Origin: Macrobrachium rosenbergii
Lineage: Eukaryota; Arthropoda; Malacostraca; Decapoda; Palaemonidae
Assembly: GCF_040412425.1 (NCBI RefSeq)
Contig: NC_089782.1
Location: 42,387,322-42,451,321, forward strand
Direction of reading: 5' to 3'
Length of the DNA stretch: 64,000 nt
Position numbers and translations under genes: made by a program. Shown here in pieces: positions 1 to 14,359 of the stretch (the stretch's first letter is position 1; every line of letters starts with the position of its first letter). The notes under the pieces are model-generated. The model made no database searches, was not told the origin of the DNA, and saw nothing but the letters and a program-made list of their open reading frames with translations.

Positions 1-2775
1 GGAGGAGGCATTTTAGTTATCTCATTGCTTAGCTTAATGTCAAACACATCAGCCCAAAGGGTTGTGTTCCCCTTTAGACAGAGTGGAAGAGGCATCTGGT
101 TTAAGCAAAGAGGGAACTTTTTCATTTACCCAAAATGTTCTGATTTGATGGTAGCCTATTATTTTCTTGATTTATACCAGAGGTTGTTCTTTTATAAAAT
201 TGTATAATTGTATGTCATTAACCAGAGCATAAACTGTCTGGGCCACAGCTCGTCGTTGGGACATAATTATTTCATGTCAAAACAATCTGGTCCTTTTCCA
301 GAGATTGTAAGCTTCCTTTTTCTCAAAGTATATCGGCAACTGTCTCTGAACCAGGTTTTGTCATGATACAGAAATTCAGCAAAGAAGGAATTTACTCGTT
401 TTGTTGAGAAAATTATCATTAAAATGAACAATAGGCATGGATCTAAAAATTGTATGGTGCTACAGTCATCATGACCAGGTTTTAATTTACCCTGAAATGA
501 TGTGGAATAATGAAGTTCTGGAGGCATTCACCAAGAAAGGTACATTTTCCTTGGATCACCATTTAGGATGAACATGCTGCTTCATTGTATAGTATGTTTC
601 ATTTCATTAAGAACAAATCTTAGGTACATCTGTTGTAAGGAAGGTACATTGGACCAGGTTGCTGAGGTAAGAGACTCAAAAAAAAGAGGACAGGATGTCA
701 GATATCCATACTTACAAGTGACCAAGAGTACGATCAGAATCTTGTATTAGGGCTACAAGAATTTTTGTTTGGAGAGCTGAGGAAACGAGTGTAGGTCCAA
801 AGGAGAGGATGAGACTATTCCATCCCTCCCCCAAGTTTGACTCGCCATAACTAAAGGTTCATAACTTTTGTATGTATAGTACTTTGAGAGTCAATTAATA
901 AGGTTGATTGAGCATCTACTCTGACAGAAAGAAAGTTCCTTATTGTTAAGGTCCAGACCACACAGCCACTAAAGCCGGTACAAGATTTGGAATGTGGACA
1001 TGCCTTCTCAAGATTACCTCAATTATGAATCGGTGACATATCTGCTGCCTCTGCTGAATGAAGGACAGATCTTCAGTAGTCTGCTTCATTGTCCAATTTG
1101 GAGAAGCCAAGGTAATTTACATCAAATTGGATGGGAGTTGGTTTTGGATGCTGCAAGGCTTGGAATCTCTGCAGGCTAGTACTCTGTTAATTACTCATGA
1201 AATGCTTGGTAGCTCAAGCAAAGAATCTGCTGTGCTGCATGTCACCTGTAGGGCAAAGGAAAGAGATGTCTTATGTAGTGCCCAAGTTCTCCCAGAAACA
1301 TAAGCTGAATTGCTGAATTGACAAGCATGTAAGGTTAAAAAATAAGTGGAGCAGGAAAGCCTTGTTTTTCTCATTGGGCTTCCTTTAGAAATTGTGGCAT
1401 ATTTGTTACCCTTCTTGGAATACTAAGGTCCTTTTATGTATCAGCTTTTGATTGACTTCACTGAGACAGGTGCATGTTCTTGTAGGGCAGATGCTGACAA
1501 TTCTCTTAAAATGTCTGAAAATAAATGTAACATTTGCTACTTGCGAAGTCCAAGTTTCAATCAAAATATTTTGTTGTCTATCTCCTTAATAGTAGAACAC
1601 TTGCTCCTATGCTTGGAAAGAGATAGGACTGTCTGTTGGCATCTATGATAATTCAGCTGCTTCAGATGAGCCTTCACTACCTCTTCCAAGCATGAGTTTC
1701 AGGGAAGCTAAAAGTTCTTGGATCATTAGTTCAGGGGAGCCCCAAAAGTAGATCCCATGCATAATTTAGAGGTCAGGACTTTTAGCTGGCAGTTCATGGT
1801 CTTCCACATTCTCTGTTGGAGAGACCATTTTGAGATCAGGGTATGGTCCCATCTGGTGTGAACTGCCTCCTGATTTGGTTCTCTTGGAACTTACCCAGGA
1901 TGAGCTTCACAATTTGACCCTCTGACATTATCTGAAACTTCATGTTAAGAAAGCATCACTCTGTGGAGTTGCCTTACTCATTCCCAACTGTTTGTTAGAT
2001 AGGTAAAATCTGCACAGCATTTTCAGAGAAGGAATTTGAAGTGACAGTCTAGAAGCAATGTCATTAGATTTTAGCAGGTTGATTAGGCCCTCATTCTAAC
2101 CCAGAGTGTCATCTTAATACCCTCAGGTCCAATTAACATTGAGCCTTGCCTTTTTTTTTTTTGGGGGGGGGTGTCAGAAACTGTTGGCAGGACAGGGGCA
2201 GGGTGCATGAGAATTAAACTCTTTGGCTATTTCTACAAATCTTGGAAGTACTTAAGACATTTGAACCTCTTGGGGAACAAAACAGGATTATCAATCAAAC
2301 CTTGGTAAGTCGATAAGGATGGCTCTGTAAGGTCACTTGACTACTTGGGCTGCAGGGTGAGCTTTTGAGTTTGGAACCCTACAGCTGCTGATAGGTTGTA
2401 TATTCATGTGGAGAGGAGAATTGAAAGTTTTATTCAACTGCATTTATATTTCTAAGGACCAAAACGTATGGTAAGGCTCCAATTACTGAATTTGGAGATG
2501 TAAAATAACCAGTTGTATCAGCTCTCACTAATCTTCATGGCTCCCATGTTTATTACCAAACTCACATTGTTTTATGTTACAAGGGGGTTGTCAGGCCCCT
2601 TTCCTGGTGTCAAATTGCATAATAATTAAAGTCAATGGAGAGCCTGCACTGAGAGAAATTCTACAGTTCCTTTTCTTCAGGGCATCATTACACTCATCAT
2701 CCATGAAGGAAACCATTAGCTCAAGAGAAGAGAAGCCTCCAGGATAGCTTTTATTCAAGTTGATTCCCATGGGGA
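1..2775. other. No gene recognised
   Basis: AT-rich sequence with only short reading frames on both strands. There is a short T-run/G-run at 2150-2170. No domain, RNA gene or clear transposon end was seen. Confidence 0.6.
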
Positions 2776-4440
2776 TCAGAATGACTTGAGAGCCCCATAG
2801 AGGGGTCCCCCCAGTGTCCTATCATCTCTTCGATTGACGGTGCAGGTGCACAGGTTTGCAGTAGTGTACTCAACACCTGGCACACTCAGCACAGCAGTCA
2901 GCCAGAAGCATCCCTTTGGCGGGGCGGGTGCTTGGGTTTGCAGTAGCACACTCAGCACAGCGGTTAACCAGACACACTCCAGGATGATGGATGTATGAGA
3001 GAGAAGTTTGGTTTCGCATCCATGATTCAAGCCTTGTGCTTGCAACTTCCCATTGTTTTGCCTGATTCACAGGGAGCTCAACAATACCTCCAAACTAAGT
3101 TCTGACAACTTGTGTTTGGTTCCTACTCAGTCAAGAAGCTGTGTCTAGGAAATCCATTTCTTTTGACCTAATGTAGTTACACTCCTCTTGTGAGGAGTGG
3201 GAGATGTAAGCAGTAGCTGCTGGTGCTGTAATTACCAGTTTATCCACAACCTGAGGAGAGTATTATGTGGATCTTGAGGCAGTTTCAGGAGAGTCTGTCC
3301 AAATAGGCACTCCTTTGATAGCAATGACACCAAGGTAGTGCCATGGGTACAATATCCTCCTCCAGAGACTTTTTGTTCTTAGGAACGTTGACCAGGACAG
3401 CATTTTCCTACACTTCCTCTCTTGGGACTTGAGCACAGTTCTTTTTAGACTTTCAGGAGTCTCATGATCCAAGATAGACACTCCTTGGTGTGATAGCAAC
3501 GACACCATGGTAGTGCCATGGTCAACAAAAGGTCCTAGTATCCTTTCATCTGCTCTATTGCAGTGGAAGTACACGAGCAGACAGAAGAACATTTATTGCA
3601 GTACCAACCATACATCCCAAGCAAGATGGCTGTCATTACAACATTTATTCGCTGAAGTCAGGAGATACGGACATTTGATCTTGACACCTTGACTTCCGGA
3701 TTTATTCAGCCCCTAAAGAAGCTTGATCATGGTCCTTCTTTCTCGACATACTGAAGTTGGCACTGTTCTGTTCTGTCTTCTCGCACCTTTGGTGCCCATT
3801 TACAGCTGGAAGCATGCGCCTTTCGTCATTCTGCGTTTCGTAAGTGTTCATTGAGATGGATCATTCCACTTCCCTGGTCCTGTGGTGCCAGTGACTGTAT
3901 GACATCTGATGTTACCTCAGTAAAGACAAGACTTTCAACCCAATGTTAACAACTTGTTTGTTATTTTGAGTTGGCTGAGAAACGGTGTCCAAATTGTCAT
4001 TTCTCTGACTAGTTAGATGATCAAATGAGTGTACCACACAACTTCTTGGTGGACATGAGTCCTTTTTGGACCAGATCTTTCAAGGCCAAGGCTATCAGTC
4101 TGTTCATCGCATTCAGGAAAAACCTGTTGGTCTAGTACTAGGATGGAATGTAATTGTGCAGATCACATTCATCTCCTTTTACCTTGGGATGTTGCTCATA
4201 GGTCCTTGGACTCCTTTTCCTTGGATCCTATGGTGGATACTCAAGCCATTTAGTACACCCAGCTCTTGAAGGACAGGTTGCATCTCACCTAAGGTAGTTG
4301 TGTGGCTGCTAGGAGAAGGTGTATGTGGGACTGGTCTCCCTTTCTCCTGTCTTCCTTCCTCTTCCAGTAGGCAGAGGAACAGTGAACGAGCTGTCACGTG
4401 CTGGACTGGTGTGCATGCAGGTGATCTAGATGACTGAGTA
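2776..4440 (-). pseudogene. Possible degenerate coding relic on the minus strand
   Basis: The reverse strand gives broken, coding-like frames (for example 3592-3263 and 4523-4179) with ordinary amino acid composition but frequent stops. Two internal duplications, at 2840-2910/2924-2992 and 3277-3352/3446-3526, suggest an old repetitive open reading frame or retroelement. I recognise no domain, so the family is unknown; it could equally be chance. Confidence 0.2.
3277..3526. repeat. Diverged direct repeat, period about 170 bp
   Basis: Two copies (3277-3352 and 3446-3526) share TTTCAGGAG, then CACTCCTT, GATAGCAA, GACACCA and GTAGTGCCATGG in the same order. Confidence 0.6.
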
Positions 4441-4451
4441 TCTAATCTAAC

Positions 4452-4758
4452 TACAGGCATTCCCTTGTTATTGGCGGGGGTTCCATCCCCGGCAGCATGA
4501 TGACAACCAAAAATCGCCGACAACCGAAAATCAGCGATAATAGCGCTGATCCCCAGTTATCGGCACTGGTATCCGGTTATCGGCACTGATAACCGGGGAT
4601 CAGCGCCGCTGATAACTGTGGATTGGCGCCTATAACTGGAGATCGGCGTCGATAACCGGGAATCGGTGTCGAAAATCTGTTTATCATCGTCTCTAGACCA
4701 GCCCCGTAAAACTGGATCGCTGATAACCAAGGCCGCCAATAACTGGGGACTGCCTGTA
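4452..4758 (-). mobile_element. TA-flanked MITE, copy 1 (Tc1/mariner-like, pogo/Tigger style ends)
   Basis: A 307 bp non-autonomous element. Its ends are inverted: TACAGGCATTCCC on the left and GGGGACTGCCTGTA on the right, with TA at both termini consistent with a TA target duplication. The interior is GC-richer than its surroundings and built of recurrent GATAACCGG / GATCGGCGC words. Its interior runs opposite to copies 2 and 3. No transposase is present. Confidence 0.8.
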
Positions 4759-7700
4759 TTTGGATTAGTAGATGGAAATCCTTCCTTTAGCAAGGGGAGA
4801 GAGAGGCTGACTATGAGCAAACCAGTGGGTTATCCTTGGCTTTATAGTCTCTGACACTGTGGGTTCATCCAAATCTTTTCGAATTAAGGATATTACATTC
4901 CTTTAATTCGTAATGCCCAGAAGTCTGCAATTGAACATCTCTCTTGTTCAGTGAATCAGAGGTATGGTCTTTTTCCTTTGCTCTTTCATGACCAGGAAGA
5001 GAGTACTCAGGTGAGCTAAACTACCAGTCAGTTCAGAGATTTCCTTAGAATCCTCCCTCCAAAAGCAAGTTTTACATTGTGGGCCCACCTCTTACCACCT
5101 GTGTCTCTTACCTGGGCCAAAAGGTAAACTGTGCAGATCTGAATGTGTACCGACTGGGTGGGCGGTGCTTCTGCCCCTACCATCGGTAACTGCTACCATA
5201 ATCAACCTTGCAAACACTTAACGGCTATACTTCCAACTCGCTGAAAGTTAATCCAATATGTAAAGACCTCAGGTTTGTATGCTATGAAAAATACAAATTA
5301 CTTTAAAAAATTTGTCATCTCAAGGCCTCAAACACTTTTATCAGTGTACATGTCTTATGTGTTTGTTAGTTAAGTGTACTAGAGTACAGGGTTACACCAG
5401 GAAGAATGAACAGCAATGAATCCATGGAAAAATGTAATCAAACTATTCAAAATAACAAAAAAGAAAATTTTATAAGAAATTGAAAATACCATATGTAATA
5501 GTGATCAAGCAAACATATGGAAGTAAACAGGTTTACATGCCAGATCCTGCTCTACACACTTTGGAAAATTAAAGTCTACTTCTAAGGTACAAGAACATTT
5601 ATCAACAAAGATAGCTGTAGTAATGAACATAGTATGGTATGAGTGATGAATTTATTTAAAAAGCAATGCATATACTTTAAAGTAATTATGAAACTGCTTT
5701 ACTTTTCTGAAAGGAGATAGCTAGTCAACTCTCCTGGTCTTTTATTTATATGGTCTGGGTAATTAGCAGATTTTGTATTAAATGAGAGATGAAGTATAGT
5801 ACTATACTGATATTTTTACGTAATCTTTGTTACTGATGTTTAGTACCAAGGCCACTATTTTTGGATCTATATTTATCATAATATGCTGTGTTTGCAGGGT
5901 ATTTAGTTGCTATGGCACCGTAAATGGACCATTTAATTATTGGCTGATAATGGATCCCAAAAATTTTTGGAGTTGGGAGATAAATAACTTTTCCCCATCT
6001 CCATAGCAAGATGAAAAGAATTTTAACAGCTGAGGCACCTGAATATGTGCTTCCAATACTTCTTCAGCTGTGTTTTCATCAAGTCTGTCATTTCACAAAG
6101 GCTATGTGAAAATTAAGGAGTGTTGGGTCTGCCAGTTTTAAATGTCCCCAGCATCATTCTCATAAAATCTCAAGATTTCCCTCATATAAATTTCATCTCA
6201 AAGAAAAAAAGCCTATTAAGATGGAAAGAAAGCAGTGAGACTGAATTATATGAGACCACATTATACAGGTTATCCGAATTTTGACATTTCTTAAGACTAA
6301 ACTTGGATACACATATTGACTTGAAAGCTTGTGTTGGATATGTGAAGACCATTAGTAATTAGGTTTAAAACTTTGGGTGCTGATAGATTAACGTGTGTGT
6401 GTGTCAGCTTTTCCCCCTATTCAATGGGCCCTTTAATGTTGCCACTCTCTTGTCTTTTTCGCAATGTTAATGAAGTCCCATCCTGTCAAGATATTCATCT
6501 GACTGTTTCTCAGTTCACCTCATCAAATGTCCAAGCCATCTCAAGTGTTTGTATAAAGCAATTAAAATACAGGTATTAGTAATAGATTTAACGGAGCTTC
6601 TCTATACAAAACAGCTAGAAACATCCCTGAAGATTCAACTCGTTATGGAGACTTGCATTTCCAAGTAAAGGTATACCAGGAGACTTGCAACTGCCTGAAA
6701 TACAAGTATTAAAGAAGCAGTAAAGTGGTAAATACAAAATTATTTATTAATCAGAAACACTGACTTACCATTCCACACGAAACCTTACTAACTTACTTAT
6801 GCAGTAATTCCAAGTAAAACTACCGAGCATAAGAATTCTCATTGTTAATACTGTACATAATTTCTAAAGGTACTGTAAATCTGAGAACAAAGTTCGGTTC
6901 TACTCCGGATAAAATTTTCTCGTGGTTTTAAATCTCATACTGTATTATCTTCCAGTCAGAAACTTTCTCACTATCTACCAGGACCATTGGCTTCACTGTC
7001 TAATACTGTAGACTGATGGGGTAACTGAAAACTCATTATTTATCTTCCAGGATCTTTGGCTTCACTGTCTGATGTTGAAGACCGATGAAGTAATTGGAAA
7101 CTGGTTATTTTTGTTATTTTGAGTGATCCTATAATTGCAGCACTTGAAAATTGTCTCAGATTTAATTGTAGGACAGGTTAGATGTATCCTTGAGTTTTTC
7201 AGTCATTTAGATGACAAACTCTGCTAAGCTCCTTCTCTTGTAGGCACTATAGAAGCTCTTCTGACTAGATCAAACAGTGATTGATTAATCACAAATTACC
7301 TGGCATCAAACTATCCAGGTCACCAGCACCAGAGATTAGATACAGAGATTTTCGTTTATTATTGTGGCAATGCTGAAATCCACCAATATACATGAATGAC
7401 ATCTTGTGGAAAGATGGATATTATAGTTAATGGAAGCTTTGTAAAACACAGTAGGGTTATGGTATGGTACTCGGTTACAAAAAGAATTACGTGCTCCTTA
7501 CTGTAGTAGTACATTATACAGTTTGATGTGATGGTTCATTAAAGGTAATCCAGTTCTGGTCTTTATAAAATAGTTTGACTAATGTTAGCTGTCAATGACA
7601 TGTTACACTTAATTTCAACCAAGAACAGATGGTAAGGCAGACCTAGATCTTAAGGGAAATAACACCAGAATCTCCAACATATGCAGCCTATTCATGTATG

Positions 7701-7900
7701 TGTGTTATGAATATGTAACCTATTTAAAATATTTTATCATTAGGAACTTAGTCCTTCAAATTGTATAAAAGCGGAGTGTCTTTCTCTTCCTGGTCCACAT
7801 AATACTTTCGCACAGCACTTTTATCTCACAACTGAGAAACTGAATTTGATCATCAGATCAGGAAAAGAAGTTGCTATGTATTTTATTAACAGCCCAGTTC

Positions 7901-7901
<1 letters not shown>
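4759..7901. other. No gene recognised; one direct duplication
   Basis: AT-rich unique-looking DNA. It contains a diverged duplication at 6980-7041 / 7049-7110 (period 69, shared TTGGCTTCACTGTCT). Nothing else is assignable. Confidence 0.6.

Positions 7902-7940
<39 letters not shown>
7902..7940. repeat. Poly(T) tract
   Basis: An uninterrupted run of about 39 T. It could be the poly(A) tail of a minus-strand retrosequence, but no body was recognised to its left. Confidence 0.9.
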
Positions 7941-7942
<2 letters not shown>

Positions 7943-10900
7943 AAACTGAATTGTGTATCTGACTGTTAGGCAACAATTGTGAGGTGGATAGATTAAGAGG
8001 TGTGATTAATCCTCCATTTACATAAATGTTATCAAATTATTGAAAAGAGTTTCTGACAGGGTAATTCTCATCTGACCTGAGTGAAACCATTCAAAAGATA
8101 TCTCTGCAGTCTTCACTATTGTCTTGGGCTAATTGTTGCCCCCCATTTAAGGTTACTGTTAGTAATTTTTTAATAAGTCATCCTAATTGTTTCTAGTCTC
8201 AGTGTTTGCCCCAAATTGGAGTAGGGTGAAGAACAGTTAAGTGGGAAGAGCCAAAGTGAACAGATGGGAAGCTGAAGACAAAAACAATGCACCTGAGGTC
8301 TGCAGGGTTGTAACAGAAAACCCTTATTACTGTACCATCTAAAATGTACCGTATATGTTGTACTTGTAGTCACCCCGAAAGGCATCCCAATTATTACAAA
8401 TTGATTTTCCAGCCCCATGGGAGTAGGATTGTGAAAGGGTTTGTATTAAAATCATCATCATAATCTTCAGTATTCCCACCACTGTGAAATATTAATACCA
8501 ATACTTCTCATGATGAAGGGTCTGTCACATCTGTGCGAGTGAAACAGAGAGAGGGGAGACAGTTGCTAGCTATAGCACAGGAGCCCTCCTGTCCTGAGTC
8601 CTTTATATTCTATCACTGCCAACAAGCAGTATTCTGGCCTAGACCAACTAGAAGAGAATTCTTTGTAATTTGTTGAAGATGAACGGTGGCTATGTTGTCA
8701 AAAATATATATCTTCAGGACTAGAAGATATTGAAGGAAAATAGAATACTTATGAATTCATGAGACATGAAAGCTTTCTTCTTTGATAAAGAGTAATGTAC
8801 AGCATATGATCTTTTCCTTACAATAACTGCCCTAATTTAGGTGTTTAATTTTTTTCAAGTTCACCAAATATGCATCAGCACTATTATTTATAATTATTTT
8901 ATAATTATTTGTGCAAGATTTTTTTGGAGAAAGTCAATCTTAGAATTGTGAAAAATAGATAACTTGAATAAGATGAAAAATTTAAAATTATACAGTACAT
9001 TATAATTGCTATGTTAAGTACAGTTTTGAGCTTATTAAAAAATGTGAATACAGCTAAACTGAACTGTAAGTACATCAGTTATTATTAAGAGTTTTCATGC
9101 TACAATGTTGGATTAAGTGAAGTGTCTCTCCCATATGTTAAAAGGGACGAAAAATTCTTTTACCAAGAGATACAGTACATGATAAATATTCACGAGCATT
9201 TTTAAAATTTAGGTATTTCTGAAGGAAAAGGTAGAAAGTATTACTTGTAGTAACATAAGTACACTTGAAGCAGGGGTGGAGGTACAGTACATCACATTGG
9301 TAAATACGTACTCTAATGTAATAAAAAAGTAACTATTTCCATTAATTATATTCACAACAGACAATGGTCACATTGGCAAGTGAAAAATAAACTGGCTGTG
9401 AGGGACACTTTAAAGATAATCAGTTTCTTTAGGTAACATGCAGTGAATTGCTCATCCACCTTCTAAAGCCTGGAAAGCATTCAAGATAAAAACAATAGGT
9501 ACGTAATAGGACTGAAATGTACAAATGATAAACTCAGATTGTTGATAAAATAGAAATTATCTGGGAATGTTTTTTATCTTGTAATTCGCTTGCAAGATTG
9601 GCTAGTAATGTATCATGGTGACCTGCTGTGTTATGAGGAAGAAATTGTGAAACTTTCAGGATAGTCTGCTTTGTTTGGTGATTGTATCCAATGTGGGCTG
9701 TATGATGTTCTAAGATGAACTACAGTGAGGTAATGTGTGATGGTTAATGATTTTATGCAGTTGGTTTTGACCTAAATAGTTTAATGTTCTGGAATCAATA
9801 ACCATGGGCTGATCATCTTTTGTGAAGAAGAGATATGATGGCAAGAATGGAGAGGAGGGTGAACCGGGCTTATATGCTTTACTCAAGATTCATGCACAGA
9901 AGTGTACAGTAGTAGTAGTAGTAGTACTGAAATTTAAATAGACAAAACTGAGGCAAGGAAAGCAGAGTGAGATAGGTTGAACTGAACTATGCCTATTGAG
10001 TTCTCATATTCATCTATGTAGAGTGTAACTCGGCCATAAACAATTACTAGGACATCAAATTGGTATAAACAGATGAACCTCCGTAACCACTCCTGTTGTG
10101 ACCCATTTTGTTGGGATTTGGAAACCTCATGGTCACCTACAGTTAAGAGGGAAGGATGTTTTTTGCGCTCAGAGTACTTTTAGCCAACATCAGCTGCTTC
10201 TTGAATGCCACTTCTCGGGCAATAATTATGGTCCGGTGAATGGAGTGGAGTTAATGTTGACATGTTTAGTAGATCTTGATGGGTCTACCTAAAACAAACA
10301 TTGCAGGGAAAACATTAGGTAACAATATGGTGAACTGTAATGCAGAATGGGACTCTACACTGCATCCCTGTTTTAATTGTCAATTCTGTTTAGTGTTATG
10401 AGTGAGGAGAAACTTGGTAGTTTTTATTCCTATGTTGGCACAACAATTGCTTTTTGGTAGTTTCTATTGATTAAAGCCAGTGATGTACCCCACAGTCTGA
10501 AAGAAACTGAAATTTTCTGAGGTATGAATTTTGGTCCCCCACGAGATTCCAAATCATCTGGCAGGCTATAGACCATGACATGCAGCAAAGACTGTTTAAG
10601 AACACTTTCACCTGCTGTAGTCCATTTCGTAATAGGCCAGTTTAAATGTTTTTGACAGTTCCTACGTACAGTAGCTCATTCCTTTGTGACAAGTCAGCAC
10701 ATAACAGTTGAAATGAATATGATTTATGGTGGTGTGGGTGGGTGCAGTTGGTGCATGTGATGGCAATTGCTATAGAAATACCAGGCCTAGATACGCATGA
10801 TTTTTTCCATTACTGGCATGGCTGTTAACACTAGGTGAGCAGTAAAACAGGGAGATACATTATTAGGTTCAGGGCTTGGTGGTATTCTGATTTACCCGTA

Positions 10901-12369
10901 TACTCAATAACCCCATCATTTGTTAAAATGTGCTTTCTTATTGGTGGTACAGGTATTTGCAAAGTGGGGTTGGCAGCTCAAGTCAAAATTTTGGTATACT
11001 AGATTCTGTAATGTTTGTAGGAAAGTTCATGTATTTGTCACCAGTGATGGTTAATATGATAGTCTAGTCAGTTGAATACAGACTGGAGAAACATACTGTA
11101 TATGGAACCATGGATTCATCTCCGTTTATTTCTTGGGAGCTATTCAGTGTGAATGTCAGCAAGGAAAGATAGTCACATCATCTGGAGGCTAATCCTTTAT
11201 GCTAACAATATCGTGTAATTGACACTTGCTGAAGTTTCAGAACCATTTGGATTACTCAATAATATATCTGCTGCTGCATCATTTGCTCCAGGAATATTTG
11301 CTTGGCAGAACCTATAGAGCTGTGTTTTCATTCTGCACCTTGTCCATAGAGTGGTAATTAGATGCTTTCAGTAATGGTTTGAGACATACTGCAACCATCA
11401 GATCTTGACATTTAAGTACAAAAAGCAAGCCTTATTCAGGTGTACTGTATTGAGTTGAAAACCTAGAATAACATAATTTGATGGGTTCACAGCTTGGCTC
11501 TATGAACAATTGAGATTGCTTGGGTGTTCAGTCCATTTTTCATGAAGACGATGTTACAGGTGGTGGTCAAGGGCTGCCATTTTTGAAGATTGCAGGTTTT
11601 CAGATGTGGTTATGAAAGTTGTCTCTCCCAGCCATCAAACAGTTGGCAGGTGGAGTTCGTTTTGAAGTGTCACTTTATTAAATTTGACACCCATGATCAA
11701 AGGGATGCTCAGTACTGTAGTTGGAGCAAGTGTGGGAACAGGCAGAGCATGTACTCTTTCTGGTTCTGTGTGATGTCATTCTTACTTCTCCATTTACACC
11801 ACAGTTAAGAAGCTATTGTTGTCAATTCAGGTGTGACTGGAATTTGCTTCCCTTGGACAAACTGCTACTGCCTGATTACTATATGGTTTGTGGAGGTGTA
11901 TTGCTTAGCCATGGCTTGATTCTTTAGATTAGATGAAGCTTAAAATCCTCCTCTTAGGTCATCCTTAAGTGCATTCCTAATCAAGTCTATATTTTTGGAG
12001 ACACTAGACTTACAATATAAGACCCCCTGAGGATGCAGCTGGTGTAGTTGACATAATTGTCAAATCTGTGGCCCATGTAATACCAAATTGCAATTGCCTG
12101 CTTGGTCCTGTATCCCTGCACTAAATGACAGCAAATATTAATCTCATTTGATGGCATCACATAAGATAACTTGAGTGTCCATGGTATGTTCTTCGTGAAC
12201 AAGTTTTTTCCAGTCTTACTAGCAAGGCCTCAGCGTGATTAGTGACACTGTCACCAGCTGCGTGAGTGACAAAGTCCAATTGAAGAGACTCGTAACATCT
12301 TGCCAGTTGTAATCTGTTCATTTCATCATGAGGTCTGCAGCCATTTACTATTATTGCAAGTTAAGTAGT
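7941..12369. other. No gene recognised
   Basis: AT-rich with only short frames. A (TAG)n run of five units lies near 9909. If the acceptor at 14127 is real, the untranslated SMSr first exon may lie here, but I could not identify a donor or promoter with confidence. Confidence 0.55.
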
Positions 12370-12910
12370 ACACCTGTTTAAAACAGCAGAATGCTACAAG
12401 GCCAGTGGCCCCAATGGGGAAAATAACTTTGTATAGAAAAGAAATTGAGAATTAAATAAAACTGTAGAAGAGAAATAACAGAGGTAAACAAATGAGATAA
12501 ATAGCAAACAAAAATCAATAAGATGAAGCAACCATTAAGCAAGTCATTTGAATCTTCCCAACGAGAAAAGTACAAGTACTGTATTTGCACCAAGTTCAGT
12601 TCTACGAAGTTCCAACAATTGAACTACGTGGTTCAGAAGACAATTCCATAATTTGTTCACAGCAGTAATAAAACCATTAGAAATCTATGGTGTATTTACA
12701 AAATGAAAAGCTTTAGTGAACCATAAAGGAAAAAGAAAGACTTACATACACATCTGATATCTGGTAATTGTGTAATCTGGGAAGATCTGAATGCAGAGGA
12801 CGATCAGAATTACGAAGGATTTTGTAGTGTTCAGAGTGAGCTAATTCAGCAGTGGTACCAGGAGATTAATACTGTACTAGGGGTCTGTGAAAAGAAATTT
12901 AATAGTACTT
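12370..12910 (+). repeat. Dispersed repeat, decapod-type family (orientation as in the 61 kb copy)
   Basis: It shares a run of words with both arms of the inverted repeat at 60957-62240, including GTGTAATCTGGGAAGATCTGA followed by TGCA.., and GATGG/GACGATC..AATTA. The order AGTTCTACGAAGTTCCAAC ... CAATTCCATAATTTGTTCACAG ... GGTACCAGGAGATTAAT resembles an abundant decapod interspersed repeat. That family identity is from memory. Confidence 0.55.
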
Positions 12911-14127
12911 AAGTTTTTGTCCAGTGATTAATGGTGCAAGTAAACTCCCAATGATTAAACAGGGAAACATGTTTAAAAATGGCAAAATTATGTTTGACTT
13001 TTTCAATCTTACAGTGTTGGTTAGTGCTGTCTGTACAGGTGTTTGAGCAAAGTATGCAAAGATGCTTGGAGAGGTCTACCAGAGTGGTTACTATAACATT
13101 GAAGACATCTCCAGTTTTGTATCCGCAATTTGGGATTTTGCAATTCCCTGTGTCATTTTGATGATAACGCCAAGAAGGGTAAATGAGAACTAAATGTGAC
13201 TATAAGTAAGCTATGGCTTTTTGTCCTCAGTTCACATCAGATAATGATCACATTCATCTGTATGGTCAAAGCCAGCAATGAGGGACTAAATCTCTATTAG
13301 GCTTGTACAGTATTGGTAAATTGCTTATCCACGACCGAAGTACAGTATTCAAATCATATTTCTCAGCAATGCATTATAGGTAGACTTTAGTGCTAAGGTA
13401 ATGTAGTTTATGCTTGGTCTTAATGTGGTGTTTTACTCATTGGTTGCATTGGTAACCTCTTCATTTTGTCACTTGTTCTAGCATGTGCATTGTCAATGCT
13501 CTTTAATACTTTTAACAAACCATTATTGTTGATAAAGGAACCATTAAATACAGACAATTTGTGTGGACTGGCAGTCCTTACCACCACCAGAGAGTAAACT
13601 GGTTTTCCTTTCAAGAACAAAGGCACAAGTTCATAGATATTTGTGTCTTCTGTTGTAGATATTGGTTTGTTATTGTGGTAACTGACTTATTCAATTATCT
13701 GAGAGGAAGTTTTGTCACAGTGCTGGGATTTTATATCAGTTGCAACTGATATAGTGAAGACTTCCTTCTTGATAGGCAAGTCTTAATGTGCTTTAAAGTA
13801 GTGTTTGGAGAGGCCTTTATCGAAAGTTTATTTTAATAGGTATTTTTGTGAGTTCATGCTTTAAAAGACAATTTGTTTTCCATGTTGCAAAAGTGCATCC
13901 TTTCTCTTAGTTTGCTCATGAAATGAATCAAGTGGCAATTTTTTTTTTTATCAAAGAGCTCTTTATGTAAGCTCAATACATTGTACAGTATATTTTAACT
14001 GCATTGTGATTTCAGTTTCTGTTATAGAATTTCTTTTTAGATTTGTTATATTTCATTTCATTTTTTGATGCCCAAACCAACTTTTAATTACACGCCATTC
14101 CTTTGATATGTAAATTATATTTTACAG
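12911..14127. other. Intronic/5' flanking sequence, no gene seen
   Basis: AT-rich sequence leading into the acceptor at 14126-14127. No repeat family was recognised. Confidence 0.6.
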
Positions 14128-14185
14128 GTATTTAACGGGATATTTTAAGTGAAAGTTTCAAAGAGAAGAAATACCGAGCGTCAAA
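14128..14185 (+). other. SAMD8: 5' UTR part of SMSr exon with upstream acceptor
   Basis: A pyrimidine/T-rich tract ending in ttttacag puts a splice acceptor at 14126-14127, so this exon would begin at 14128 and at least one untranslated exon lies upstream. An in-frame TGA at 14150-14152 precedes the ATG, so translation cannot begin further upstream in this exon. The acceptor is read from the motif alone; transcription starting directly here is the alternative. Confidence 0.6.
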
Positions 14186-14359
14186 ATGGCCAGAATGGTT
14201 GGCAACAACTACGAGTGGTGGAGTGTAGCTGAAGTTGGTTGTTGGCTAGAAAGGTTGGGCTTTGCGCAGTATAAAGCTGCGTTTACACATCACAAGATAG
14301 ACGGGGAGGTACTCCTACTTCTTACAGAAAAAGATTTAAAAGAAGAATTGAAAATTGAT
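14186..14359 (+). CDS. SAMD8: SMSr coding exon 1: start codon and most of the SAM domain
   Basis: It encodes residues 1-58. The start ATG sits in a strong context (caaaATGG, with A at -3 and G at +4). The W-S-V-x-E-V-x-x-W-L pattern, then G-F-x-x-Y and H-x-I-D-G-x-x-L-L-L-L-T-x-x-D-L, is the classic SAM helix pattern, a protein-interaction fold that mediates oligomerisation in SMSr. The exon ends GAT before the donor GTAAGT at 14360, in phase 0. Confidence 0.93.
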